64,000 bases of DNA from Desulfomicrobium escambiense DSM 10707 (GCF_000428825.1 NZ_AUAR01000008.1:120430-184429), one strand, 5' to 3'; shown: positions 1-9,716, counted from the first letter of the stretch. Made by a program: numbers and translations. Notes: generated by a model not told the origin, from the sequence alone.

Positions 1-9
1 AAAGCACTG

Positions 10-570
10 TCATTCCCTTCTGTCGTCAAGTGTTTCAAGGATGAGGTCGGCCAGGGCCCGGCCGCGCTCCGCCAGCGGGCCGGAGTTGTCGAAGCGCACG
101 AGTCCCGGGACTTCCGGGACGATCATCCGGGCCCGGTCGAGGCGGCGCTCCATCTCCGTCCCATCCTCGCGCCCCCTGCCTCCGAGGCGCCGGCGCAACT
201 CGTCCTCGGGCACGCTGACGAGCACGGGCAGCAGGTCCGGGTACGCCCGCAACGCCGCAGGCAGCGCTTCGCGAGAACCGTTGAGCACAACCGTCAGCCC
301 CCTCCCCAGCCAGAGATCGATTTCCCGTCCGACACCGTAGGCGAAGCCGTGGCTTTCCCAGGAAAGGGCGAAGAGCCCCCTGGCCAGCCGCAGCCCGAAC
401 TCCGCCCGCGACAGGGCCACATGGTTCTCACCGCCCGCGTCGGCGGGCCGGGAGATGTAGCGGTGGGCGAAGCCCACTGGCGCACCGGCCGGCAACAACA
501 TGCGCGCCGCGGACATGAGGCTGTCCTTGCCGGCCCCCGAGGGGCCCATGATGTAGATCAGACGAGCCAT
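10..570 (-). CDS. phnN: Ribose 1,5-bisphosphate phosphokinase PhnN
   Basis: Encodes 186 residues, the usual size of PhnN, which phosphorylates ribose 1,5-bisphosphate to PRPP at the end of the C-P lyase pathway in the cytoplasm. A P-loop GPSGAGKDS lies at residues 9-17, followed by the HRYISRP segment typical of PhnN and guanylate-kinase-like folds. The start at 570 is chosen because a GGAGG lies 6 nt upstream; a longer open frame to 612 adds 14 unlikely residues. It is the last gene of the phn cluster seen here and looks intact, unlike its upstream partners. With phnG, phnH, phnI and phnM broken, its job in phosphonate breakdown is doubtful, although PhnN can also act as an alternative PRPP source. 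Family assignment is firm; retained activity is inference. Confidence 0.88.
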   Translation of the reverse strand: MARLIYIMGPSGAGKDSLMSAARMLLPAGAPVGFAHRYISRPADAGGENHVALSRAEFGLRLARGLFALSWESHGFAYGVGREIDLWLGRGLTVVLNGSREALPAALRAYPDLLPVLVSVPEDELRRRLGGRGREDGTEMERRLDRARMIVPEVPGLVRFDNSGPLAERGRALADLILETLDDRRE

Positions 571-638
571 GGATAACCTCCGTGACACAGGAAACGCTTC
601 GCCCCCCTGCACCCCGGAGGCCTCTCTTCTCTCCCCCT

Positions 639-1658
639 CTAATACACCCTCACCCCATCCCGCCAGACCCGGCGCACGACCGGCAGGTCGCGGTCGACGT
701 GGACGCGGACGAGGTCGGCCTTGAGTCCGGGCTCGATGCGTCCGCGGTCGGACAGGCCCAGGGCGCGGACGGGGTTGGCGGTGACGAGGGCCACGGCGTC
801 CCAGAGGGGCAGGGAGACGTCGGCGTGCAGGATCCAGGCGGCGTGCAGGAGGCTCGCGGGCACGTAGTCCGAGGACAGACCGCCCAGGAACCCGGCGGCG
901 GCGACCTCGCGCACGGAGACGTTGCCTGAGTGGGAGCCGCCACGCACGACGTTGGGCGAGCCCATGAGGGTCAGCAGGCCGAGTTCGCAGGCGCGGCGGG
1001 CGGCGTCCATGGTGGTCGGGAACTCGCTGATGGCCATTCCCTGGGAATGGGCCCAGACCACGTGGTCGGAGGTGGCGTCGTCGTGGCTGGCGGCGGGCAC
1101 GCCGCGTTCACGGCACCTGGCCAGGATGTCCGCGGCGTGGGGTCCGGCGAAACGGGCCTGGGCATCACGCATGCGGACCATTTCGGTTTCGAACTCCTCG
1201 TCGGTCCACTGCCGGTCCTTGCTGTAGTAGGTGCGGTAGGCGCCGAGATCTGCGAACTGCCGCTGCCCGGGGGTGTGGTCCATGAGGGAGACGAGGTGGA
1301 CTTCGTCCATGTCGAGGAAGGGCTCGAAGAGCCGCGGCAGATCGGGGTCGGAGATTTCGCAGCGCACGTGCCGGAGGTGGTCGGCGCGCAGGTGCCCGGC
1401 GGGCCGCAGGTCGCGCAGGGCGTCGAGGGCCAGGGTCAGCATGGTCCGGCGGTCGCTCTTTTCGTAGTACTGGCCGCAGGACAGGGCGTCGTGGACGGTG
1501 GTGATGCCGGCGGCCACGAGCTGTGCGTCGTGGGCCAGCAGGGCCGCGCGGGCCGAGGGCCAGAGGGCGCCGGGGCGCGGCAGGAGCTGCTTTTCGAGGT
1601 TGTCGGTGTGCAGTTCGACGAGGCCGGGGACGATGAAGTCCCCTTCCATGTCCAGGGT
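639..1658 (-). pseudogene. phnM: 5'-truncated phnM (RPnTP hydrolase) left by a deletion
   Basis: About 338 codons match PhnM (alpha-D-ribose 1-methylphosphonate 5-triphosphate diphosphatase, an amidohydrolase) from just before PGLVELHTDNLEK to the C terminus. Family motifs SLMDHTPGQRQF, SHDDAT, EFPTT, RGGSHSGN and SSDY are all present. About 45 residues of the family N terminus, the first part of the beta-sandwich, are missing: upstream of about 1658 the DNA is phnI sequence in another frame. An ATG at 1649 could start a 336-residue product, but without that N terminus correct folding is doubtful. The metal-site half is intact, so the deletion may be fairly recent. phnN follows after about 70 nt. 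Confidence 0.85.
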
Positions 1659-1984
1659 GCCTGGGCGGAGATGCGCCGGCGCATGTGCATGCCGGAGGTG
1701 TCCACGGGTTGGCTGTGGCCGAAGCGCGGCAAGGTCGTGCGGTAGGCGCGCAGGAGGAAGGCGGCCTCCACGAGGTCGCCGCGGGCCTGCTTGACGGCCA
1801 GGGCGACGCAGTCCTCGTCGTAGAGGGACCCTTCGCTCATGGCCCTGTCCACGGACAGGGAGAGCTGTTCGCGGATCTGGTCCAGGTACAGTTCTGGCAC
1901 GGCCGGGTCGCCCCGCCGCTCTCGGGCCAGCAGCGAGTGGGCTTCGGCGATGGCCTTTTCTCCGCCTTTGACGGCAACGTACAT
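1656..1984 (-). pseudogene. phnI: 3'-truncated phnI (C-P lyase core subunit) fragment
   Basis: Starts at ATG 1984, overlapping the phnH stop region, with the PhnI N terminus MYVAVKGGEKAI. PhnI sequence continues for about 107 residues through LLRAYRTTLPRFG and MHMRRRISA, then stops matching. PhnI is normally about 355 residues and is the nucleosidase subunit of the C-P lyase core. After the junction at about 1655-1665 the frame runs into phnM DNA in the wrong frame, giving a nonsense tail to 1436. The missing two thirds of phnI together with all of phnJ, phnK and phnL must have been lost in one deletion, since these normally lie between phnI and phnM. Confidence 0.87.
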
Positions 1985-1986
1985 GA

Positions 1987-2589
1987 TCAACCCTCCATGG
2001 TGACGGTGCGAGGCAGGCCGACGACGGCTTCGGGTCCGACGAGGATCACGTCCACGCCGCAGGGGAAAAGTCCGGCGTTGGCCCGCCATTGCTCGGCGAA
2101 ACCCTCGGGCAGCCAGTGCAGGGGCAGTTCGCCGCGGCCGTCGATGCCGGGACCCTTAATGTTAGGCTCCCGTGGGACGGAGCCGGCATGGCCGAGGTTT
2201 GCAGACCAGAGCAGCACCGTGGACGAGCGTTCCGGGAATTCGGACGTCCCGGGCGCGAAGGCGCGGAGCGCGGGCATGTCCTTCGGTTCCAGGACCACGG
2301 CGAAAGCGGCCTCATGCGGTGCGGACGCCTGCGGGCTGCCGCAATGGAAACGCACGAAGCGAAGCGCCTCGGGTCTGGCGGCCGTAGGGTCGAGTCAGAT
2401 AGGCGTATCCATGTCTCACAGGGTCAGGACCAGTGTGGCCATGGTCCCGGACCATCCCTGCGGCCCTTGGGCCGCGACCGGCATGGAGACTGTCCGGCCG
2501 GGGTTGGCCATGGCCTGCAGCACAGCGCGGAAGGTGCTCTGGCTTTCGAAGACGGGCCGGGAGAAACCGGCGGGGATAGGCTGCAGCAT
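1987..2589 (-). pseudogene. phnH: phnH with two in-frame TGA codons
   Basis: The full reading frame from ATG 2589 to the stop at 1987 is 200 codons, the normal PhnH length. It aligns with PhnH (C-P lyase core subunit) from SRPVFESQSTFRAVLQAM to the C-terminal PCGVDVILVGPE. Two in-frame TGA codons interrupt it, at 2416-2418 after LVLTL and at 2395-2397 after DMDTPI. In E. coli PhnH the matching stretch reads LLTLADNDTPVWL, so the second TGA replaces the conserved Trp and the first replaces a small or Cys-like position. The ATG overlaps the phnG stop (ATGA) and has GGGAGGA upstream, so translation signals survive. Point nonsense mutations are the simplest reading. Confidence 0.88.
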
Positions 2590-3037
2590 CAGTCCTCCCC
2601 TCGCACGAGCGTGAAGAAATCGACCTTGCTGGGCCACACCTCGCCGGTCCGGCGGGCCAGATGCTCGCTGCGGTCGCGCAGCAGCGGTTCGATCAGGGTG
2701 ACGCCGATCTCTTCCGAACGGTGAGGAATCTGCATGAGCGCGTCGAACAGCGCCGCCAGCTTGGCGTGTTCAGGCCTGATCCCAGCGATCCAGGCATGGC
2801 CCATGATGCCGCCGGTCAGGCCGACGGTGCACCGCGTGACCGTCATCTCTCCGAGATTGAAGCGCCGACCTGTGTTGCCCGCCCTGGCCCGGACCATGAC
2901 CAGACCCGTCTCGGGCCCACGGATGACGCGGTATTCGGGCGCTGAGGCCAGCCCTTCCCAGGCTTCCCGCAGCCTGGTTCCGTCGGACAGGGCAGGGCGC
3001 CCATCCACTGCCTGCGTCGCGATTCGGTTGTTGACAT
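2589..3037 (-). pseudogene. phnG: phnG frameshifted by a 5-bp tandem duplication
   Basis: PhnG is a C-P lyase core subunit of about 150 residues. The family N terminus (MSTTESRRRQWMGAL) is read from ATG 3037, which has GGAG 8 nt upstream. The rest, from LSDGTRLREAWEGL through YRVIRGPETGLVMVRARAG to SKVDFFTLVRGED, is in another frame. At 2988-2997 the plus strand reads caggg twice in tandem. Removing one 5-bp copy joins the two frames exactly into RRQWMGALSDGTRLREAW. The lesion is therefore a simple 5-bp duplication, and the rest of the gene is uninterrupted. It is the first gene of the phn operon. Confidence 0.88.
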
Positions 3038-3139
3038 GAAAGAAACTCCACAATAGGAAAATTTGTCTAGATGTCTATGTATTTTTGACAAGCACTTTAT
3101 GGCATCGGATTGTGACAGCTTACATTCGGGGAGGCGGCG
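3038..3139 (+). promoter_or_regulatory. Divergent phnG-phnF control region
   Basis: The 102-bp gap between divergent phnG and phnF holds two tandem TGTCTA units (TGTCTAGA at 3064-3071, TGTCTATG at 3072-3079), a plausible binding site for the GntR/UTRA regulator PhnF. On the minus strand TAGACA, a 16-nt spacer and TATTGT could form the phnG promoter and would overlap the repeats. On the plus strand TTGACA lies at 3085-3090 with a poor -10. A GGGGAGG ribosome site precedes phnF. Assignments are by eye. Confidence 0.45.
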
Positions 3140-3862
3140 ATGGAGTTACAGCGCAGAAGCGGCGTAGCCTTGTGGAGGCAGATTCAGGACTGGCTGGAAT
3201 ACCGGATCAAGGAAGGAGAACTGAAGCCCGGAAGCAGGCTTCCCACTGAGCAGGAGCTGGCCGCGCAGTTCGGGGTCAACCGCCACACGGTGCGCAGGGC
3301 CCTGTCCCTGCTCACCGAAAAGGACCTCGTGCGCACGGAACAGGGTAGCGGGAGCTTCGTGCGCGAACAGCTCATCGACTACGCCGTGGGGACGCGCACG
3401 CGCTTCCACGAGAACCTCTTGCGGCAGGAGCGCAAGCCGCGCGGCGAGCTCATCTCGTCCAGCGTCATCCCGGCCACGACCGTGGTGGCGCGGGCCCTGG
3501 AGCTGGAAAAGGGTGATCCGGTCCTGGTTCTCGAAACCCTCGGCGAAGCCGACGGAGTGCGCATCTGCCTGGCCAGCGCGCACTTTCCGCAGTCCCGCTT
3601 CCCCGGCCTCGACGACCTGTACCGCCAGACGGGCTCGGTCACGCAGGCCCTGCGCCACTTCGGCGTCAAGGACTACCGCCGCAGGCGGACGCAGATCTCC
3701 GGGCGGCTGCCCACGGCCCGAGAGGCCCGCATTCTGGCCCAGCCCCGGACCCGCCCCATCCTGGTCACGGAGAGCGTCAACGTCGACACCCGCGACTGGC
3801 CCATCGAATACTGCGAATCCCGCTTCTGCGCCGACCGGGTGCAGTTCGTCATCGAGACCTGA
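3140..3862 (+). CDS. phnF: PhnF-type GntR/UTRA transcriptional regulator
   Basis: 240 residues. The N-terminal winged helix (about residues 8-72) has the GntR signature with PGSRLPTEQELAAQFGVNRH and LVRTEQGSGSFV. The C-terminal UTRA (HutC-like) ligand domain (about 90-238) includes GDPVLVLETL and the ending CADRVQFVIET. PhnF proteins repress phosphonate genes and respond to phosphonate or phosphate metabolites. Its divergent position next to phnG supports this role. The start at 3140 has GGGGAGG about 8 nt upstream. The gene is intact although the operon it should control is broken, so it is either a leftover or serves other targets. Family call is secure; the ligand is unknown. Confidence 0.85.
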   Translation: MELQRRSGVALWRQIQDWLEYRIKEGELKPGSRLPTEQELAAQFGVNRHTVRRALSLLTEKDLVRTEQGSGSFVREQLIDYAVGTRTRFHENLLRQERKPRGELISSSVIPATTVVARALELEKGDPVLVLETLGEADGVRICLASAHFPQSRFPGLDDLYRQTGSVTQALRHFGVKDYRRRRTQISGRLPTAREARILAQPRTRPILVTESVNVDTRDWPIEYCESRFCADRVQFVIET

Positions 3863-4110
3863 TAGCACTGGCACGGGTCATGTCATAACCGACAGAATGC
3901 AGTGCGGTCGCTCCGTGAAGCATGGAGCGTCGCAACCCCAGCCTTACGGCCGCTTCGATACTTGAGGCTCGCCAACACCAATCCAAGATACTCAATGAAC
4001 ACTGTCACCAGCTGAATACACATCAAGACTGACTACAAAATGGTACACACCGATGAGCGCATTGAGACTCATTATTTATGTTGTATGACAACATAAATAA
4101 TGCATTACCC
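3863..4110. other. Non-coding gap after phnF
   Basis: No convincing gene. It holds a 6-bp hairpin (CGCTCC/GGAGCG) near 3912-3933 and the strong AT-rich hairpin listed separately at 4071-4101. There is no T-rich run that would mark a classical terminator directly after phnF. Confidence 0.5.
4071..4101. repeat. Perfect 14-bp inverted repeat
   Basis: The arms attatttatgttgt (4071-4084) and acaacataaataat (4088-4101) are perfectly complementary around a 3-nt loop. No T-run follows on either strand, so this is not a standard terminator. It lies 10 bp upstream of the -35 of the next gene's promoter and could be an operator. Confidence 0.8.
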
Positions 4111-4139
4111 TTGCACGCAGCCATTTCATATCGTATAAG
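4111..4139 (+). promoter_or_regulatory. Predicted sigma-70-type promoter
   Basis: TTGCAC at 4111-4116 and TATAAG at 4134-4139 are separated by exactly 17 nt, a good match to the housekeeping consensus. It would drive the lipoprotein gene starting at 4220 with a leader of about 75 nt. Confidence 0.55.
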
Positions 4140-4219
4140 CATTTGAAAAGCGTTCGGATCGCGTTACGGAATTACAACGCAATCAAATTGCATCCAACCG
4201 GAATAACGAGAGAAATGGC

Positions 4220-5089
4220 ATGAAACGCCTCTTATTCGTCGGCCTCTGCATCCTGGCCGCGGGGTGCGCCACAACGGCTCCGCAGCGTGACGCGACCGAG
4301 GCCTTCGGTCTGGCGACGGAACGCATCGGCCGCTTGGGCGAAGACGAGTTCACCGCGGTCCGCTCCGGCATCATCCGGCTGAACACGCACCAGGCCATTC
4401 TCGACGGCAGGGTGAAATCCACGGATCTGCAGTATGACGGCCCCGCAACGGCCGCGGCCACGGCCGAGCGCATCTCGGCCTGCAAGACCCTGCGCATGTA
4501 TGGCGACCTGCTCATGAGGCTGGCTTCCGACGATCGGTCCCAATTCGTCCGCAGATCCGCCATCACCTTCGCCGACAGCGCCGCCGAAACCATGGGGGCG
4601 AGCCTGAACCCACGCCAACAGGCGGCCATCGACGGCATCATCGACGGGCTTACCCGCATCTGGACCGAAAGGCGCAAGGAAAATTCCATTCGCGAGGTCG
4701 TCCTGGCCTTCGAGAACGTGGTCAACACCCTGGCCGACCGCATCCTGGCCGACTTCATCCTCGACGGCCGGCCCACGAGCTTTTTGGCTGTCTACGAAGC
4801 CGAGGCGCGCCAGCTCCAGAGCATGGCCGATTCCATGCTCGACACGGGCAGATTTGCGGACATGGGGGAGCGCAGGCGGATCGTCCTCGCTGCCTACATG
4901 GCAAGAAACATCAGAATCAGGGCTGTGGAGATCGGCCTGCGCATGCAGACCGCCATCGAGACCCTGAAGAAAGCCAACGCCGAGATCGTCTCCGGCGTGC
5001 GGAACAACACCTGCAATGCCGAGCGGATCAACGAGTACGGGCGGCTCATCCAACAACTCGGCAACCTGAAGCAGGTCCTGCCGCGATAG
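4220..5089 (+). CDS. Lipoprotein of unknown function
   Basis: 289 residues. A short signal peptide (MKRLLFVGLCILAAGCATT) ends in the lipobox LAAGC, so Cys16 should be lipidated and the protein anchored to a membrane facing the periplasm. The rest is a long, mostly helical region without recognisable catalytic motifs. No family was recognised. Upstream is a predicted promoter and a perfect inverted repeat, downstream a strong terminator, so it looks monocistronic. The GAGAGA ribosome site is weak but correctly placed. Confidence 0.8.
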   Translation: MKRLLFVGLCILAAGCATTAPQRDATEAFGLATERIGRLGEDEFTAVRSGIIRLNTHQAILDGRVKSTDLQYDGPATAAATAERISACKTLRMYGDLLMRLASDDRSQFVRRSAITFADSAAETMGASLNPRQQAAIDGIIDGLTRIWTERRKENSIREVVLAFENVVNTLADRILADFILDGRPTSFLAVYEAEARQLQSMADSMLDTGRFADMGERRRIVLAAYMARNIRIRAVEIGLRMQTAIETLKKANAEIVSGVRNNTCNAERINEYGRLIQQLGNLKQVLPR

Positions 5090-5103
5090 CCGAAGGACGC
5101 CCC

Positions 5104-5147
5104 CATCAACGCAAAAACGCCCTTTTACGGGCGTTTTTGCATTGATG
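5104..5147. terminator. Bidirectional terminator
   Basis: A perfect 12-bp stem (5111-5122 with 5129-5140) around loop ttttac, with A and T tracts built into the stem and six further outer pairs after one mismatch. It sits between convergent genes (lipoprotein and methyltransferase) and can serve both. Confidence 0.85.
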
Positions 5148-5169
5148 GGCAGAAAGGTCGAAATCCGGA

Positions 5170-5622
5170 TCAGGCACCGCCGCCAAAGGGAACGGGCACC
5201 AACAGGCTGACCCGTTCGCGGTAGACCTGGTACGCCTCGCCGAACTCGTCCTCCAGGGCCGTCTCCTCGGCGCCGACGGTGCTGAAGAAGGAATACGCCG
5301 CCAGGGCGATGCCCAGGATGCCGATGTTGGTGTTCAGGATCAGGCACAGCCCGGGCATGACGCCCAGCAGGTTGGCGGCCATGATGGGATTGCGGCTCAC
5401 GGCGTAGAGGCCGGTCTCGACCAGCATGTAGCCCTCGCCCTTGCGCAGTTCGCGCAGGGCGAAAAAGAGCGCGGCCAGCCCAACCGCCATCCACAGCAGA
5501 CCAATGACCGAACCGAGCTTGAACCACTGCGTGCGGATAATGAAGTTCTCCACCACGCAGCCGGCCACGATGACGCCATATCCGGGACCAAGAATCTTGG
5601 AAGAAACGCTTTTGGAACTCAT
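5170..5622 (-). CDS. Isoprenylcysteine methyltransferase-like membrane protein
   Basis: 150 residues with about four hydrophobic segments. The C-terminal part carries the pattern shared by the ICMT/PEMT membrane methyltransferase families: TGLYAVSRNPIMAANLLG near residues 71-88, then LEDEFGEAYQVYRERV near 123-138. Such proteins bind S-adenosylmethionine at the membrane and methylate isoprenoid-type or lipid substrates; the bacterial substrates are mostly unknown. It stands alone, convergent with the lipoprotein gene. The assignment rests on the C-terminal signature. Confidence 0.7.
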   Translation of the reverse strand: MSSKSVSSKILGPGYGVIVAGCVVENFIIRTQWFKLGSVIGLLWMAVGLAALFFALRELRKGEGYMLVETGLYAVSRNPIMAANLLGVMPGLCLILNTNIGILGIALAAYSFFSTVGAEETALEDEFGEAYQVYRERVSLLVPVPFGGGA

Positions 5623-5738
5623 CGCTCTCTCCTCGTCGGAAAATGGGAATTCACAGGAAAGAAGAAACTAGCACCGCAGGGCGGGATTGAAAAGAACCCG
5701 GCGGGAAAAAAATCCGGCCGGGTTCCATTTCGTCGTCC

Positions 5739-7421
<1,683 letters not shown>

Positions 7422-7511
7422 GGCATAACCTCGTGTTCTTTGGGATGATGGCCCGGCCGGACGGCCGGGGATGCGGGCGGACTGGCGAACAGGCCGGCGC
7501 GCCGCTGAAAT

Positions 7512-8183
7512 CTAATGGCCGAAGCCCGGAATTTCCAGCCTCTTTTCCAGCCGGCGCAGACCCCAGGAGGCCACGGTGACCAGGGCCAGGTAGTACACGC
7601 CCACGACCATGAAGACCTCGCTGAAGCGGAAGGTCTCGCTGGCCACGATCTTGGCCTGGCCCGTCAGCTCGAAGCAGGTCACGACATAGGCCAGGGACGA
7701 GTACTTGATCAGGTAGACGATCTCGTTGCCGCACCCGGGCAGGGCACGCCGGAAGGCCTGGGGAATGATGATCCAGACCAGGGTCCTGAAGGTCGAGAAA
7801 CCCAGGGCCTGGGCCGCCAGGACCTGGCCGCGACGAATGGAAAGCAGCCCCCCGCGGATGTACTCCGAGTGGTAGGCCGCGCTGCACATGATGAAGCCGA
7901 GCACCGCCGCCGTGTAGGGCTTGAAGTAGATGCCCACGTTCGGCAGCCCGAAATAGAGGATGAAGAGCTGGATGACCAGCGGCGTGCCCCGGAAGAGCGC
8001 GGCGTAGCCGTTGGCCAGGGGCGAGAAAAAGCGCCCGCCGTAGGCCCGCAGGCTCCCGACGACCACGCCCAAGGCCAGGCCCAGCACGGCCGAGGGGATG
8101 ATGAGCTTTATGCTCATCAGCACGCCCTCGTTCAGGGCCGGGATGAGCTTCTGCAGCAGGAAGGCCAGTTCCCCGCTGATCAC
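7512..8183 (-). CDS. Polar amino acid ABC transporter permease
   Basis: 223 residues from a GTG start at 8183 that shares bases with the TGA of the upstream ATPase gene (GTGA), so the two are translationally coupled. Several membrane helices and the HisM/GlnP-type loop around FRALPGCGNEIVYLIKYSSLAY identify the inner-membrane permease of a polar amino acid uptake transporter. A longer open frame into the ATPase gene is an artefact. With the second permease at 8954-9622 it probably forms a heterodimeric channel. Substrate is unknown; the family includes glutamine, arginine, histidine and cystine importers. Confidence 0.87.
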   Translation of the reverse strand: MISGELAFLLQKLIPALNEGVLMSIKLIIPSAVLGLALGVVVGSLRAYGGRFFSPLANGYAALFRGTPLVIQLFILYFGLPNVGIYFKPYTAAVLGFIMCSAAYHSEYIRGGLLSIRRGQVLAAQALGFSTFRTLVWIIIPQAFRRALPGCGNEIVYLIKYSSLAYVVTCFELTGQAKIVASETFRFSEVFMVVGVYYLALVTVASWGLRRLEKRLEIPGFGH

Positions 8184-8950
8184 GGCGTGCAGCCCTCGAC
8201 TTCGAGGATCTGGGAGCAGAAATCGAGCGTCCGCGTGCCCGAGCCCTCGGCCAGCAGTTCCCTGGGACTGCCCTGCTCGATGATGCACCCGTCCTGCATG
8301 AACAGAACCTCGTCGGCCAGGGCGCGGGTGAAGCCCATCTGGTGGGTGGCCATGACCATGGTCATGCCATTCTGGGCCAGGCTGCGGATGACGGTCAGGA
8401 CCTCGCTGACCAGCTCCGGGTCCAGGGCCGAGGTGGGCTCGTCCAGGAGCATGACCTTGGGGTCCATGGCCAGGGCGCGGGCGATGGACACGCGCTGCTT
8501 CTGGCCGCCCGACAGCTCCGCCGGATAGAGGCGGGCCTTGTCGGACAGCCCCACTCGCGAAAGCTCGGCCATGGCCCGGTCCCGGGCCTCGGCCTTGCCC
8601 ATGCCGCGCACCTTGCGCAGGGCGATGCTGACGTTGTCGATGGCGGTCAGGTGATCAAACAGGTTGAAATCCTGGAAGATCATGCCCACCTGCTGACGAA
8701 AGCCGCACAGGGCGCCGGCGTTGTGCGGGTCCACGTGGCGGCCTTCCAGCTCGATCTCGCCGCGGTCGGGCAGGATGAGGTAGTTCATGCACTGCAACAG
8801 CGTGCTCTTGCCTCCGCCCGAAGGGCCGATGAGCACCTTCATCTCCCCCTCGTACAGGTCGAGGCTCACGGACTTGAGAATCTCGCGGCCGCCCAGCCTG
8901 ACGGAAAGGCCCTGCACCCGCATCAGCGGCGTCTTGTCGTTGGTCTTCAT
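8180..8950 (-). CDS. Polar amino acid ABC transporter ATP-binding protein
   Basis: 256 residues, a GlnQ/HisP-type ATPase. Walker A GPSGGGKST, the Q-loop region around MIFQDFNLFDHLT, signature LSGGQKQRVSIARAL and Walker B VMLLDEPTSALDPE are all present, with the final H-loop in MATHQMGF. It energises the two permeases on either side in the same operon (8954-9622 upstream, 7512-8183 downstream). It starts 3 nt after the upstream permease stop, so all three genes are tightly packed. Confidence 0.92.
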   Translation of the reverse strand: MKTNDKTPLMRVQGLSVRLGGREILKSVSLDLYEGEMKVLIGPSGGGKSTLLQCMNYLILPDRGEIELEGRHVDPHNAGALCGFRQQVGMIFQDFNLFDHLTAIDNVSIALRKVRGMGKAEARDRAMAELSRVGLSDKARLYPAELSGGQKQRVSIARALAMDPKVMLLDEPTSALDPELVSEVLTVIRSLAQNGMTMVMATHQMGFTRALADEVLFMQDGCIIEQGSPRELLAEGSGTRTLDFCSQILEVEGCTP

Positions 8951-8953
8951 GGT

Positions 8954-9622
8954 CTAGTGCACATACCCTTTTATTCTGACACGTTTCTCCAGGACCCGCA
9001 GGGCGGCCACGCCGGCCCAGGTCAGGAGGAAATAGAGCACCGCCGCGCTAATGTAGAGGGGCAGGTGCTGGTAGGTCCGGGAGGCCACGAAATGCGTGCG
9101 GGCCATGATCTCGCTGGCCCCGAGCACGAAGGCCAGGGCCGAGTCCTTGAGGATGATGGAGTACTCGTTGGACCAGCCGGGGATGGACAGGCGCAGGGCC
9201 TGGGGCAGGATGATGGCCCGGATGGCCAGGGCGTCGGACATGCCCAGGGCGCGGGCGGCCTTGAGCTGCCCCTTGGGCAGGGACAGGATGGACCCGCGGA
9301 AAATTTGCGATTGGTAGGCCCCGCTGGTCATGCCGAGTACGATGGTCGCGGCGGCCACGGCGTTCAGGTTCAGGCCGATGAAGTTGAACAGGCCGAAATA
9401 GAAGAGAAAAAGGAGCACCAGAATGGGCACGCCGCGGAAAAACCAGACGTAGGTGTCGCAGACGAAGCGCACGAACCTGCCGCCGTACACCTGCCCCACG
9501 GCCAGGGGCACGCCGATGAAAAGACCCAGGAACATGGCGCCGACCACCGCGGTGACGGTGACGGCGGCGCCCTGCAGCACAAAGGGCAGGGCGTCGAGGA
9601 GGACGGTCAGGGTTTCGTTCAT
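8954..9622 (-). CDS. Polar amino acid ABC transporter permease
   Basis: 222 residues counted from ATG 9622 (MNETLTVLLDAL); a longer frame to 9658 adds 12 unlikely residues. It has several transmembrane helices and the permease loop near LRLSIPGWSNEYSIILKDSALAF. It is the first membrane gene after the binding-protein gene, separated from it by a terminator-like hairpin, the usual arrangement that lets the binding protein be made in excess. It pairs with the permease at 7512-8183. Confidence 0.87.
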   Translation of the reverse strand: MNETLTVLLDALPFVLQGAAVTVTAVVGAMFLGLFIGVPLAVGQVYGGRFVRFVCDTYVWFFRGVPILVLLFLFYFGLFNFIGLNLNAVAAATIVLGMTSGAYQSQIFRGSILSLPKGQLKAARALGMSDALAIRAIILPQALRLSIPGWSNEYSIILKDSALAFVLGASEIMARTHFVASRTYQHLPLYISAAVLYFLLTWAGVAALRVLEKRVRIKGYVH

Positions 9623-9655
9623 GTCCGGGATGGTTCCTTCAGGGTCTGGAGGCGG

Positions 9656-9694
9656 CAAAAAAACGGGAAGGCCGGGACGATTCCGGGCCTTCCC
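9656..9694 (-). terminator. Intercistronic terminator after the binding-protein gene
   Basis: On the minus strand gggaaggcccgga pairs with its complement around a short loop (9665-9694) and is followed by a run of seven T (9657-9663). Partial termination here would give more binding protein than permease. Confidence 0.75.
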
Positions 9695-9716
9695 ATGGAT
9701 TCACGCGGCGAGGGGC

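Noticed and set aside
639..1649. Functional short PhnM from ATG 1649
   Set aside because: The N-terminal part of the fold is missing and all partner genes are broken; kept as a pseudogene although the frame is open.
1436..1655. Chimeric PhnI tail as a new fusion protein
   Set aside because: After the junction the frame is out of register with phnM and yields Ser/Pro-rich nonsense.
2395..2418. TGA codons in phnH as selenocysteine or TGA-Trp recoding
   Set aside because: The second TGA replaces a conserved Trp, TGA ends many intact genes in the window, and neighbouring phn genes are independently broken. Pseudogene is simpler.
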